Origin: JAJPHW01 sp963799065
GTDB lineage: Bacteria > Acidobacteriota > Terriglobia > Terriglobales > Acidobacteriaceae
Assembly (NCBI GenBank): GCA_963799065.1
Contig: CAWCVJ010000003.1
Span: 558,001 to 622,000 of the forward strand
Direction: 5' to 3'
DNA: 64,000 nt
Under the pieces are notes generated by a model. It was not told the origin of the DNA. It did no database searches and saw only the letters and a list, made by a program, of their open reading frames with translations. Of this stretch, positions 1-9,900 are shown one piece after another. The translations under genes and the position numbers were made by a program. Position 1 is the stretch's first letter, and every line of letters starts with the position of its first letter.

Positions 1-263
1 TTCGCCACGGGACGATGCTCCACTCCCTTTGGCACGACAAACAGCTCCCCCGGTCCGAGCGAGACCACGCCATCGCGCAACTCAATCGTCAGATGACCTT
101 TTAGCACCAGAAAAAAGTCATCCGTGTCGTCATGCTTGTGCCAGACGAATTCGCCCTGAAACTTCACTACCATGAGATCGTGGCCATTGAACTGGCCGAT
201 TGTACGCGGCTGCCAGTGCTCGGAGAATGTCGCCAGCTTGTCCGCCAGATTGATTGCCTTCAT
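1..263 (-). CDS. Cupin-domain protein (partial, 3' end outside window)
   Basis: Reading from the ATG at 263 towards base 1 gives 87 residues of an open frame that runs off the window edge. The visible part has the cupin pattern: a His-rich strand (WHKHDDTDDFFLVLKG), then a Gly/Pro turn and a second conserved strand ending in VPKGVEHRPV. The two His, a Glu/Asp position and the late His are the usual metal ligands of single-domain cupins. Proteins of this size are small cytoplasmic beta-barrels, often annotated as cupin 2 or mannose-6-phosphate isomerase-like, and their substrate cannot be told from the fold. It is divergent from the secreted protein starting at 344, with about 80 bp between them. 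Confidence 0.8.
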   Translation of the reverse strand, partial: MKAINLADKLATFSEHWQPRTIGQFNGHDLMVVKFQGEFVWHKHDDTDDFFLVLKGHLTIELRDGVVSLGPGELFVVPKGVEHRPVA

Positions 264-343
264 GCCAAATCCCTCTTGCAACAAAAGTATCAAAACTCAG
301 GCCCGCTCTCGCTACGGACGAAGTAAAATCGTTTATCGTTCCC

Positions 344-1282
344 ATGAAAACACTTGTAGCCCTCTGTATTTGTGCGCTGGCGATTCCGTTGAGCGCGCAA
401 ACCAAGTACGCCAGCACGAAGTACGGCGTCTCTTTTAAGTATCCGAAGGGATACGGCGTTATTCACGGGGAGCTGAGGAAAGACGACCTGGGACTCGGCT
501 ATCTCGGTCCCATTCCCATGGAGTTCTCGGCTCCCGGTGGCGTCCGCTTGGTCACCCTCGAAGCTCAGACCGATTCGTATCATGGCACCGACTTGGTGAA
601 CGCATTCTTTACGGTCAGCGTGAATCGCTTTCTGACTCGCGACGAGTGCCAGCAATTGTCCGATGGCTCCGCCGCGTCGCTCGCGAAGAAAATTCATCGA
701 GTGCAATATCGCGGAGTCGAACGCGAGCAGGCCGGACTGAGCCACCAATCCGACAGCACCTACTATCACGGCTTCGTGAAGGGCGTCTGCTACGAACTCG
801 GCTACGTCATCGCGACCGCTGGTTACGGAGCGGTCGACAACCTGAAGCAAGTCGATCGCGGGGAAGTCTCGGGCATCCTTCGGGGAATTCTCCAGTCGGT
901 CAAGGTTCATCCGCCGAGAGCTCTCACTCACTTTTCCAACTCGCCCACCATCCACACGTTCGACGTAACTCCGCTGCCTGCTCCTGCCAACAGCTACCGG
1001 ATTTCGTGGGACGTCAAGAACGCAGCGCGCGATGAGATTTTTCTATCGGCGAAATGCTCGGCTGGGTTGACGATTGTCGATCTTTCCGGCGGAAAGGAAT
1101 CCGCCTTTCCATGCGGTGCGCCGCGACCGGTGAAGCCGGCCAAGGGTTCCCTCGATCTTCAGTTTAGTGATACAGCCAGCCAGAGCGCGCAAGGGACGAT
1201 TCGAATTTTTGCCGCAGGCCGGGCCGCAGCCTCGAGAACCTCGACCTTCTCGTCCGCCGCGCCGGCTGCATCGTCGCAGTAA
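344..1282 (+). CDS. Secreted protein of unknown function
   Basis: 312 residues from the ATG at 344. This start places a clean signal peptide (Lys2, hydrophobic core, cleavage near LSA-Q at residues 18-19) at the N terminus, so longer upstream frames are rejected. The mature part opens with a YGVSFKYPKGYG segment, a pattern seen in periplasmic proteins that measure or bind something through a beta-rich fold. There are Cys residues in the middle and near the C terminus, and the last 30 residues are rich in Ala and Ser. I do not recognise the family. It stands alone, followed after 88 bp by the SPFH gene pair on the same strand. Confidence 0.75.
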   Translation: MKTLVALCICALAIPLSAQTKYASTKYGVSFKYPKGYGVIHGELRKDDLGLGYLGPIPMEFSAPGGVRLVTLEAQTDSYHGTDLVNAFFTVSVNRFLTRDECQQLSDGSAASLAKKIHRVQYRGVEREQAGLSHQSDSTYYHGFVKGVCYELGYVIATAGYGAVDNLKQVDRGEVSGILRGILQSVKVHPPRALTHFSNSPTIHTFDVTPLPAPANSYRISWDVKNAARDEIFLSAKCSAGLTIVDLSGGKESAFPCGAPRPVKPAKGSLDLQFSDTASQSAQGTIRIFAAGRAAASRTSTFSSAAPAASSQ

Positions 1283-1370
1283 CGCCAGACTGTAGATTGA
1301 AAGTCACTCCCCGTGTATCCTTGTGGCGAACCCAGTCCCACTCACGGAGCCATACCACGGGAGGCAAATT

Positions 1371-2354
1371 ATGGACCCGAGCATCCTCGCAGGAATCGTC
1401 ATCGGCGTCACCGCCTGGTTTCTGGTCAGCTATCTGGCAGGCGGCATTTACACCGTCAATCAGAACGAACGCGGCGTGAAGACCACATTCGGACGCGCCG
1501 AGCGCGTCGCCGGAGCAACCACGCTCAACGATCCCATCTCGGCCATGCTGGACGCGGATGAGAAGCAGCGCTACAACTATCCGCAGGTCCGCGTGATTAT
1601 GCCCGGCGGGCCATATTTCAAGTGGCCGTGGCAGAAAATCTATAAAGTTTCGGTGTCGACGCAGACCATAAATATGGCGTACGATCCCGAACTGCCCAGC
1701 GCCAACCATGCAGGAACGATTCTGGACGCGGTCACGAAGGATCAGCTCAACACCGGACTCACCGGGCAGATTCGCTACCGCATCTCAGAGCGAAATCTCT
1801 ATGCGTATGTGTTCGCCATCAAGAATCCCATTGCGCACGTCATGGGATATTTCGTCTCCGTGTTGCGCGAACGCATTGCGACGTTTGAAGCTCCGGTCGA
1901 TCCGAACGCGACGCCGGATGTGATCGCGGGAGGTGGGATATCGATCAACGATCTTAGAAAAAATTTGCGCGACCTCAACGAGCATATGGACACTGAATGC
2001 CGCTCCTCCGACGCCCGCTATGGTGTCGTGCTTGACGCATCGCTGATCACCGGAATCGACCCGCCGCCGGAAGTGGAGTCCGCATTGGCCGCGATTAATA
2101 CGGCGCACAACATGGTCTCGTCAGATATCAGTCTTGCGCAGGCGACCGCCGATCAGCGGATCGAACTTTCAAAGCGCGCCGCCGAAATCGAAACACTCAA
2201 GGCCCAAGCGGAAGTCCAGCCACTGGTCGCCCTCGCCGACCAGTTATCGCAATTGAAAGCCACCGGAGCCGGTGCCCTTCGCGCCTATGTCCGCAACGTT
2301 CGCCTCGGGCTCTTTGGCAATGCCCAGCAAGCCGTACTGGAGACAAAACGATGA
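1371..2354 (+). CDS. SPFH/band-7 domain membrane protein (first of a pair)
   Basis: 327 residues. The ATG at 1371 is chosen because a GGAGG sits at the right distance upstream and the protein then begins directly with a transmembrane helix (about residues 5-25). The SPFH domain follows (about 28-230; it starts with the TVNQNERGVKTTFGR strand typical of stomatin/HflK-type proteins). A helical, Ala/Glu-rich coiled-coil segment comes next (about 230-290). Proteins of this class assemble as large membrane-anchored cages or rings and often hold a membrane protease or mark lipid domains. The stop overlaps the start of a second, divergent SPFH gene (ATGA), the arrangement of hflK-hflC, so a hetero-oligomer is the likely product. 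I cannot say that it is HflK itself. Confidence 0.85.
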   Translation: MDPSILAGIVIGVTAWFLVSYLAGGIYTVNQNERGVKTTFGRAERVAGATTLNDPISAMLDADEKQRYNYPQVRVIMPGGPYFKWPWQKIYKVSVSTQTINMAYDPELPSANHAGTILDAVTKDQLNTGLTGQIRYRISERNLYAYVFAIKNPIAHVMGYFVSVLRERIATFEAPVDPNATPDVIAGGGISINDLRKNLRDLNEHMDTECRSSDARYGVVLDASLITGIDPPPEVESALAAINTAHNMVSSDISLAQATADQRIELSKRAAEIETLKAQAEVQPLVALADQLSQLKATGAGALRAYVRNVRLGLFGNAQQAVLETKR

Positions 2355-3232
2355 ACTTCCTCATTGCCCTGGTCGTCACTTTCGTCGGCGGTTTCGTGCT
2401 CGTCCCAGTTTTCTTCTGGCTGCTGCGCTTCTTCGGCGTCTACGCCATCGTCGAAGAGCGTCGCTGCTATGTTTACGTGCTCTTCGGAAAAGTCGTCGCC
2501 ATCCTCGATGAGCCTGGCTTGCATATTCTGCTCTTCAAACTAGGATTGCAGGCTCCGATCGTGCGCTGGCTCGGCCGGCTCTACGTGCTCGACATGAGAC
2601 TCGATCAGCAATACTTGCGCAGCCAGCCGGTCAATTCCGAAGAAGGCGCGCCCATGGGCATCGGCATCTGGTATGAAATGTTCATCAGCGACCCGGTCGC
2701 GTTCTTGTTCAAGAACGCCGATCCGCGCGGATCGCTGGCTGCCAATGTCAGCAATTCAACTGTTCGCTGCCTCAGCAATTTGAAGCTGGCCGACATGCTG
2801 CAGAATCGCCACGCCATGAGCCAGACCGTGCGCACGGAAGTGTCTCCGCAATCGCACGAATGGGGATATAAACTCGGCTCGGTCTACATTCGTAAGGTGC
2901 ATTTCCGCGACGCCGCTATGATCAAACAGATTGAAGAAAAAGTCGTGAACCGCTTGCGTCAGGTGACAGCAGGCATCAAGCAGGAGGGGGCGAACCGCGT
3001 CAGCATCATCACCAGCACGGCTGAACGTCAGGCCGCCGTCGAGTTTGCCAAGGCGGCGGCGATGCGTCCGCGCATTGTGGGCGAAGCGTTGAACAAAGTT
3101 GCCGCCGATCCCGATGTTGAAACCGCGATGTTTGAAATCCTGGAAGTGCAGAAGATTATCGACAGCAAAGCGAAAATTACTCTGATTCCGGAGAAGAGCC
3201 CAATTCTTCCCGACTTGATCGCAGCCCTATGA
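2351..3232 (+). CDS. SPFH/band-7 domain membrane protein (second of a pair)
   Basis: 293 residues. The start overlaps the upstream SPFH stop by four bases (ATGA), which implies translational coupling. The N-terminal 35 residues are strongly hydrophobic (one long or two short membrane helices). Then comes a band-7 core in which the strand EERRCYVYVLFGKVVAILDE replaces the usual HGQ-type motif, and a helix-rich stretch with KQIEEKVVNRLRQVT and an Ala-rich segment near 230-250. It is clearly diverged from its neighbour rather than a recent copy. By analogy with HflK/HflC it probably forms alternating subunits with the upstream protein. It is followed after 13 bp by a 75-aa membrane protein that may belong to the same complex. 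Confidence 0.82.
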   Translation: MNFLIALVVTFVGGFVLVPVFFWLLRFFGVYAIVEERRCYVYVLFGKVVAILDEPGLHILLFKLGLQAPIVRWLGRLYVLDMRLDQQYLRSQPVNSEEGAPMGIGIWYEMFISDPVAFLFKNADPRGSLAANVSNSTVRCLSNLKLADMLQNRHAMSQTVRTEVSPQSHEWGYKLGSVYIRKVHFRDAAMIKQIEEKVVNRLRQVTAGIKQEGANRVSIITSTAERQAAVEFAKAAAMRPRIVGEALNKVAADPDVETAMFEILEVQKIIDSKAKITLIPEKSPILPDLIAAL

Positions 3233-3245
3233 GGACTGGACGATC

Positions 3246-3473
3246 ATGAAGAAGATTGGCAGAGCGTCGATCGAAGTCAGCTTTATCGTCTTCCTGTTTT
3301 ATTCGAATCTCCTGATGGGAGAATTCGAGCGCTCCGGTATGGGCGAGAAACGCGGTCTGAGCTGGGCGCTACGCGACGTCTTCACGACCGCCAACTTCGA
3401 AATCGCGATCGTCGCCGCGCTCGCAGGCTATGTAGTATTCGAATTCCTCCGCAAGCGAATCCGAAGAACCTGA
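3246..3473 (+). CDS. Small membrane protein, third gene of the SPFH operon
   Basis: 75 residues from the ATG at 3246, 13 bp after the SPFH gene and therefore almost surely co-transcribed. Two hydrophobic stretches (about 9-25 and 50-68) flank a short charged middle, and the protein ends in a run of basic residues (RKRIRRT), which predicts a cytoplasmic C terminus. There is no catalytic motif. A small two-helix protein behind an SPFH pair could be an accessory subunit of the cage. That is inferred from position only. Confidence 0.65.
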   Translation: MKKIGRASIEVSFIVFLFYSNLLMGEFERSGMGEKRGLSWALRDVFTTANFEIAIVAALAGYVVFEFLRKRIRRT

Positions 3474-3507
3474 AAGAGTCGCCAGCCTGGTCGCTCTGCG
3501 AAAGGGT

Positions 3508-3520
3508 GGGTCATAGACCC
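3508..3520. terminator. Short hairpin between convergent genes
   Basis: GGGTC-ATA-GACCC lies between the end of the SPFH operon (+) and the end of the membrane protein read from the other strand. The stem is only five pairs and there is no T tract, so it is a weak candidate for a bidirectional terminator. Confidence 0.3.
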
Positions 3521-3541
3521 TGACTCAGAATCGGCGCGAGA

Positions 3542-4042
3542 TCAGGCGGCGTGGCCGGATTGCGCATGAAACTTCTTAGCCGCAAGAATCGTGAGCGCCA
3601 CAAAAATCAGCAACACGACAATCTGCGCCACCAGAAAGGGCGGCTCTTTGCCCTCTGGAGCCAACGCATGCAGCGCAGGCACCTTTAAGAAGGACTGCAC
3701 GACCGCAACAAAACAATTCAAATAAAGAGCCAGCGCCGAGGTGATGACAAAAGTCGTGCGCCACCCACCGGCCAGGTGAAATGCATAGCGAGCTACAATC
3801 GCAATCGCGAGTGCAACCAGCGAAATGGCGCCGACGATATGCGACGGCAAAAGATGTTCGATCGGAAACATATATCCGGTCACGCTGGTCAAGACCGTCG
3901 TGGTTAAGAACAGCGCCGTTATGCCATCCATTCGTCTCCCGGTCAGAAAACCATACACGACGATCAGCCCCGAGAAAATTCCGATCAGGCTGATCAATAC
4001 ATGCACAAATGTGAACGTCGATAGTGACATCCCCAACATCAT
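3542..4042 (-). CDS. Small polytopic membrane protein of unknown function
   Basis: 166 residues with four to five predicted membrane helices (about 8-28, 40-60, 65-88, 98-116 and 135-155) and short loops. The N terminus has several nearby Met codons (residues 1, 2 and 5), so the exact start is uncertain by a few codons. The sequence contains no nuclease, transferase or transporter signature that I can see. It resembles the many four-helix 'DUF' membrane proteins found singly in soil bacteria. It is convergent with the SPFH operon and is followed on its 5' side by a 311-bp gap. Confidence 0.65.
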   Translation of the reverse strand: MMLGMSLSTFTFVHVLISLIGIFSGLIVVYGFLTGRRMDGITALFLTTTVLTSVTGYMFPIEHLLPSHIVGAISLVALAIAIVARYAFHLAGGWRTTFVITSALALYLNCFVAVVQSFLKVPALHALAPEGKEPPFLVAQIVVLLIFVALTILAAKKFHAQSGHAA

Positions 4043-4353
4043 GATGCGTCTCCTCTCAATGCAGTCGTCTGACGATGCCGGAGATGCGCGGGGTGAACGG
4101 CGGAATGAAAATATGATGTCGGCAGACTTATCGCGGCTTGCTCAGACCTCAACACCGCGGCAATCTCATCCGGCTCGCAATGACCTTCGAGCAAAGTTTC
4201 AACGAAAATTCTTAAGCATGGCGTCACGGGGGAAACCTCCTGTCTACCCGCTTAGAGTAGACCTTTCGCAAAAGGAAGCAATCCCCGAGTCTCGGAGTTT
4301 TGCGCTACCACTATCAGGGTATGGACTGTGCGTTCAAACGAGTCGGTTCTCGC
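4043..4353. other. Intergenic gap, 311 bp, no gene seen
   Basis: No reading frame here looks coding. Two small stem-loops are visible near 4240-4275: GTCTAC/GTAGAC around a nine-base loop, and CCTTT/AAAGG around a short loop just after it. The left part should hold the promoter of the membrane protein. I could not match the stem-loops to a riboswitch class. Confidence 0.4.
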
Positions 4354-5664
4354 TCATCGAACATCCCACTTGGTGCGCACTCCCTCGGTGATGAGCGGCG
4401 GCTCCGACTTTTGCAACTCCGCTGCGACCATCTCCATTTGCCGCATCGCTCGCAGGTGATTGCGCCCGGCGATCTTGAGCACATCGTCATCGGAATATCC
4501 ACGGCGCAAAAGCTCTGCGAACAGGTAGGGATAGCGCGTGACATTTTCCAATCCGGGCACCATCTCATCAGGAGCGGCCTCATAGAAATCAGCGCCAATG
4601 CCGATGTGATCGATGCCGGCGACACTGCGGATATGGTCGATGTGATCGGCGACATCCGAAACCGTTCCGCGCGGTGGGACGTTAGCTTTATCCCATGCGC
4701 CCATACTCTTCTTGATCTCGTCGTCGGTATGGAATCGCGCGTGAGCGTCCCTCACTGCCGCGTCCCGCTGCGCCTGCCACTGCGGATACTTGGGAGAATT
4801 GAAATCCCAGATAAAGCTCGCATGGATCACGCCGCCATTCGCTGGCAGCAGGCGCAATACATCGTCTGGGACACAGCGCGGATGGGGATCGATGGCGAAA
4901 GCATTCGAGTGCGAGAAGATCACCGGAGCCCGCGACACATGCAGCGTGTCGCGCATGGTGTCCGCGCTGACGTGGGAAATGTCCGCAAACATGCCCAGCC
5001 GGTTCATTTCTTTTACGATGCGCTCGCCAAGTTCCGTAAGTCCATCGTGTTCAGGCCGGTCGGTTGCAGAATCCGCCCAGTCGATGTTGTCCCAGTGGGT
5101 CAGCGTCATGTAGCGCGCTCCCAGTTCGTAGAACAATCGCAGCGCGGCGGGAGAATTCTCGATCATGTGTCCGCCTTCGACGCCCATCAGGCAGGCGAGC
5201 CGGCCCGATCGATGAATTCGTTCAATGTCGTCGGCGGTGCGCGCCTGTTCGAAGTCGGGCTGGCTGCGAATCAATCGCAGCGTCACATCGAATTCGCGCA
5301 TCGCCTCGTGCAGGGAAGTGTGCGACTTCTGCGTCGCCGACTCAACAAACACCGACCAGTATTGCGCTCCCACGCAGCCTTCGCGCAGCCGCGGAATGTC
5401 GGCGCACAGCGTCGGCTGTACTTTGCTCATATCGAACGACGAGAGGTCGCCCGCCTTAGTCTCTATCAGCATCGAGGGCAAATCGTTGTGCGTATCGATC
5501 AGAGGAGCCTGTTTCAGCAGCGCCCTGGCGCGTTCCAGCAGCTTCGGGTCGGGAGCGCTGGCATCGTCCGCCGCGAGGCCAATGTTCTGCAGCAATGTAC
5601 TGGCAAGAACGGCCGAACCTGCCATGAGGCTTGTATGCTCGATAAAACGGCGTCGCGAGATCAA
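4354..5664 (-). CDS. Membrane dipeptidase, peptidase family M19, Tat-exported
   Basis: 436 residues. The N terminus carries a twin-arginine signal (SRRRFIEHTS at 3-12, then a hydrophobic stretch to about residue 32), so it is exported folded. The M19 zinc site is complete: DTHND (His59, Asp61), GVEGG for the bridging Glu, DISHVS and FSHSNA for the later His ligands, and HIGIGADFYE with the conserved Asp. The family hydrolyses dipeptides, including D-amino-acid-containing ones, and some members act on other small amides. The length fits the family (about 400 plus a signal). It is transcribed alone, with 111 bp to the divergent pirin gene. Confidence 0.93.
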   Translation of the reverse strand: MISRRRFIEHTSLMAGSAVLASTLLQNIGLAADDASAPDPKLLERARALLKQAPLIDTHNDLPSMLIETKAGDLSSFDMSKVQPTLCADIPRLREGCVGAQYWSVFVESATQKSHTSLHEAMREFDVTLRLIRSQPDFEQARTADDIERIHRSGRLACLMGVEGGHMIENSPAALRLFYELGARYMTLTHWDNIDWADSATDRPEHDGLTELGERIVKEMNRLGMFADISHVSADTMRDTLHVSRAPVIFSHSNAFAIDPHPRCVPDDVLRLLPANGGVIHASFIWDFNSPKYPQWQAQRDAAVRDAHARFHTDDEIKKSMGAWDKANVPPRGTVSDVADHIDHIRSVAGIDHIGIGADFYEAAPDEMVPGLENVTRYPYLFAELLRRGYSDDDVLKIAGRNHLRAMRQMEMVAAELQKSEPPLITEGVRTKWDVR

Positions 5665-5775
5665 AGAGTTGCTCCTTAAATTGTGGCGGTCGTGAAGGTT
5701 CTGCGGCAGTCTAGCAGAAAATGCGACCAGCCTAACCCGAACGGAATCTGAACATCCTCAAGAAAGGTGAATCCA

Positions 5776-6684
5776 ATGTCCATTCGTCCTGTCAAGCGCG
5801 TTATTCAGTCTAAGCCAACCACCGAAGGAGCTGGCGTGCACCTCCGCCGTGCTTTCGGGTTCGGCAACACTCAAGAGTTCGATCCATTCCTACTGCTGGA
5901 CGATTTTCGCAACGACGTTCCTGAGGACTATCTCGCGGGATTTCCGTGGCATCCGCATCGCGGCATCGAGACTATCACTTATGTACTCGCCGGAACCGTC
6001 GAACATGGCGACAGCATGGGCAATCGGGGTGCCATCGCCGCGGGTGACGTGCAGTGGATGACCGCGGGCAGCGGGATCATTCATCAGGAAATGCCCCGCG
6101 GCGACGCCACCGGACGCATGCACGGCTTTCAACTCTGGGCGAATCTTCCGTCCGCGCTGAAGATGACCCCGCCGCGCTATCAGGAAATAAAGTCCAACGA
6201 CATCGCCGCCGTAACCGACGACGATGGAACGCACGTGCGCGTGGTCTGCGGAAATTTCTGGGGGAAGAGAGGTCCGGTCGAAGGCATCGCCGCCGATCCC
6301 ACTTATCTCGACGTTTCGGTCGCCCCCGGCAAACGCAAGACTCTTCCGGTTGAAACCAAGAGCCACGCCTTCGCCTACGTTTTTGCCGGGACAGGCAAAT
6401 TCTGCAACGCCTCCGCGCCGTTATCGGTGCCGACCGAGAGTGTGAAGTGGCTGGAGACTGCGCCTCCGGTCGAAGCGGACAATCGTTCGCTGGTGTTATT
6501 CGACAGCGGTGACGAAGTGACCGTACAAGCGGGAGAGGAAGGCATTCGCTTTCTACTTGTCTCAGGCAGGCCGCTTGAAGAACCGGTCGCGTGGTACGGA
6601 CCCATCGTCATGAACACGCAGCAACAGCTGCAACAAGCGTTCACGGAATTGCAGGAAGGCACATTCCTGCGGGATAAGAAATAG
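5776..6684 (+). CDS. Pirin family protein (cupin metalloprotein)
   Basis: 302 residues. The ATG at 5776 has an AAAGGTGA ribosome site just upstream, so I prefer it to the in-frame GTG nine bases earlier. The N-terminal cupin has the pirin signature: WHPHRGIETITYV (two His ligands), then SGIIHQEMP (third His and Glu). A second cupin-like half follows from about residue 170. Bacterial pirins bind Fe or other divalent metals, and some have quercetinase activity while others act by protein contacts. Nothing in the neighbourhood fixes the role. The gene is read away from the dipeptidase and stands alone. Confidence 0.93.
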   Translation: MSIRPVKRVIQSKPTTEGAGVHLRRAFGFGNTQEFDPFLLLDDFRNDVPEDYLAGFPWHPHRGIETITYVLAGTVEHGDSMGNRGAIAAGDVQWMTAGSGIIHQEMPRGDATGRMHGFQLWANLPSALKMTPPRYQEIKSNDIAAVTDDDGTHVRVVCGNFWGKRGPVEGIAADPTYLDVSVAPGKRKTLPVETKSHAFAYVFAGTGKFCNASAPLSVPTESVKWLETAPPVEADNRSLVLFDSGDEVTVQAGEEGIRFLLVSGRPLEEPVAWYGPIVMNTQQQLQQAFTELQEGTFLRDKK

Positions 6685-6740
6685 TTTGCGCGGGAACTTT
6701 CTGGCCGAAAATTCGTATCCCTGAATGAGGGGGGATTCCC

Positions 6741-6941
6741 ATGCTCAATCTACTTCTGTGGTGCATTCTCTTCGTGATGTGCTGGCCGCTCGCGCTACTG
6801 GCCCTGGTCTTGTATCCATTTGTTTGGCTGCTTCTGCTGCCCTTCCGCATAGTGGGCATCGCGGTCCACGGAGTCCTCGAAGTAATCTACCTTGGGATCA
6901 CGCTGCCGTTCCGCCTGCTCGCCGCGCCGTTTCGGGCGTAG
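6741..6941 (+). CDS. Small hydrophobic membrane protein
   Basis: 66 residues from the ATG at 6741 with GAGGGGG upstream. Almost the whole chain is hydrophobic (one long hairpin of about 1-42, then a second segment 43-60) with a few Arg and Pro, including the repeated phrase LPFR. No motif is recognisable. It is convergent with the end of the Lhr gene (38-bp gap). Tiny membrane proteins of this kind are easy to over-call. The ribosome site and codon pattern support it. Confidence 0.55.
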   Translation: MLNLLLWCILFVMCWPLALLALVLYPFVWLLLLPFRIVGIAVHGVLEVIYLGITLPFRLLAAPFRA

Positions 6942-6979
6942 GCTCAAGTCGGCGGGCGAGGGCGCGCGCCGCACGAGAA

Positions 6980-9900
6980 CTAGCTTGCAGCGCGTTCTTC
7001 GATCACGGCAACGGGCGCATACGCCACTCCATCTCTGAACTCGACCGTACGTCCAGAAATGGCGGGAACCCGTTCCCCCGGCACCACAATCCCGACGAGA
7101 TTCAGCGGATCGGCCGCCGACAGCCGCACTACTTCTCCGGTCAACGGCAATTTGCGCGAGGCGCGAAGGGTTTCGACCGCGATCGGCAAGGCGAATTGCT
7201 CGCCGAGGAATCCGTCGACGAAGCGTCCGCCGCGAATCTCGCCGCGATCTTCGAGGCGACGGAAGCCCATGAGCAACTCGCGCCACTTGGGCAGATTCGC
7301 CTCACGCGCCAGCACTTCGCGGAAGACCACGCCGTAGCGTCGCAGCAGCATCCAGCAGGTGGACTCAACCGCGCGGGCGCGATCGCTGGTGGCGTCGGCG
7401 AACAGCAACGCCCAGCGTCCCGCATTGTGCCGAGGACGCGTCGTGCGTCCATTGCCTTGTCCGGCGCGGCGTTTGGGGTCGATGAGCGAGCGTAAGTTGT
7501 CGAAGCCATCGGCGGTCACGAGACCTGCGGCAACCAGCTCCCAGAGCGCGGTTTCGATTTCGGATTTCAACTTGTCGGTGCCGCGGACGAGATCGGCGAA
7601 GAAAGACGCCCCGCGCTGCCGCAAAAATTCGAGCACCTGCCGCGCGCCTTCACTCAGCCCGCGCCCCTCTTCGGAACTCGCCCCCGAGGCAGCGTGCGGG
7701 GTCATCCAATCCGCCTCTTCGCGCAAGAATAAGGTGATGGGCGCGACACTGGTTGGAATGACACGCCGCTTGCCCGCAACAGCATCTTCAAGCGTAGCCG
7801 GATGGGGCGAGAGCCGTCCCCATCCCACCACGCCCGTCAGGCAAAGTTGATCGAGCCATTTGGGATCGTAGTCCGCAATGCGCCGCGCCAGAATCTGCCG
7901 CTCCCAGGCGTTTGCGGGAATTTCAAATCCCTGCAATTGCCGGATCACGTCCAAAGTTGCACGTTCTCCGGCAACTTCTGAACCGGGTGCGACGTGCTGC
8001 CAGCGCAACAGCCAGCGCATGAATTGCGCTGCCGTCGCCGGCTCGACCTGCTGGCGCAGTGTAGCGACCGTCAGCCGATGGATCCGCGCCAGCAAACGCC
8101 GGTCGCACCACTCGGTTATACTCGCTGCGACTTCATCGGTGAAGCGCCCGCGCAGAATCGAGCCACCAGCCTCCATCCGGAGGAAGGCTTTATCGATCTC
8201 ACTGGACGGCAATCCGAGCGCCGCGCCCAAACCCTCGGCCGTAGTGGGACCGATGTGCATCATCCATCCCGTGACCGTGGCGAGAATGGCGTCGTCAACC
8301 GAGGTTTCTTTCTCCTCGATGGCACGAACAGTGCGATCCAAGCGGGCGTCCGGATAAATTACACTGAACCACTTCGCCCGTTCCGATGCAACCCAATACC
8401 GACGCTCACCAACCTGCGCCGTCACCGCACGGTTCTGCTCGACCAATCGCCCATAATAAGGACCCCACGCAGCCACAGCGGTTTCGCCGAGTCGGCCATC
8501 GAGCGGCAGCGCAATCAGCGTATGCAGCACATCGTGCAATTCGTCAGCGTCGCGCACATCCGGCCAGGCTTCATCGCGCACCTGCGCAATCGCCAGGGGA
8601 TCGAGCTTGCCGACTTCTTCCAGCACCGACGACGGCAACATGCGCCGCATCTCGACCGCCCGCGCCCGCCGCTCTTCCAGCGGAGCATCGTCGAGATACG
8701 CATAAGGATTCGCATTCAAAATCTCATGCGAAAATTGCGAGGGCACCGGAGTATCGACGGCCAGGCAAGTAATGGTTCCGTTGGCCATCTGGCTGAGCAC
8801 GCGCTTGAGGCCATCAACATCCATCGCTTCGGTGAGCACATCTTTCATCACCTCGGCGACCAGCGGATGATCGGGAATCTTGATGTCGCCTTCAATATTT
8901 TCCTGACAGGCAGCGACATCCGGGAAGACCGACGCCAGCAAATCATCCGACCGCATCCGCTGAATCTGTGGCGGAACTTTCTTTCCACCTTGAAAGCGCA
9001 GCAAGGCGAGCGCACGATTGGCGTCCCAACGCCAACGCGTGGCAAATATAGGAGACGCCAGCGCCGCCTGCTCCAGCACCGGCTGCACAGTCTCGGATTG
9101 CAGAAAATGAAAGACGTCGGCCAGCGGAAAACTATGCTGCTCGGCGAGCGCGATGTTTAAGCCGTTGTCGGTGGCGGCCGCCTGCAATTCAAAATTAAAG
9201 CTGCGGCAGAAACGCTTGCGCAGCGCAAGGCCCCAGGCTTTATTGATGCGTCCGCCAAACGGAGCATGAATGATCAGCTGCATCCCGCCCGCTTCATCGA
9301 AGAAGCGCTCGGCGATGATTGTCTCTTGCGTGGGCACCGCGCCCAGCACGGCGCGGCCTTGCAGAATGTATTCCACAGCCTGCTCCGCGCCCGAGTCATC
9401 CAGTCCACACTCGTCTTTCAGCCACTCGACCGTCGCTGCCACTTGCGGCTGATGCCGCGAAAATCCCACGGGAGAAACGCCGAGCAAACGGTCGCTAATG
9501 CCCTGCCGCAAATCCGCCACATGCTTGGATAACTCCTGTGTGCGCGCCGGAGCCTCGCCGCGCCAGAAAGGAACCGTGGGCGCCGAACCGTGAGCATCTT
9601 CAACTAAGACGCGCCCCGTCTTGCCCTCCACGCGCCGAATGCGCCACGACGTGTTTCCTAACAACATCACATCGCCGGCGCTGCTTTCGACGGCGAAATC
9701 TTCATCCAGCGTTCCGACCACAATCCCTTCCGGTTGAGCCACGACGGTGAACAATGCGGTCTCCGGGATCGCGCCGCCGCTGGTAATCGCCGCCAGCCGC
9801 GCCCCGCGCCGCGCGCGCAGCTTGCCGTTGACCCGATCGCGATGAACATAAGCTCCGTATCGACCGCGCCGCGCTGCGATCCCCTCCGACAACATTTCCA

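Noticed and set aside
1323..1370. Upstream extension of the first SPFH gene
   Set aside because: The extra 16 residues are not membrane-like and the ribosome site fits the ATG at 1371.
4300..5679. Long plus-strand open frame of 459 codons
   Set aside because: It is antisense to the M19 dipeptidase, which has complete catalytic motifs. Long antisense frames are expected opposite GC-rich genes.
7994..9160. Plus-strand frame of 388 codons inside lhr
   Set aside because: Antisense shadow of the helicase with no motif of its own.
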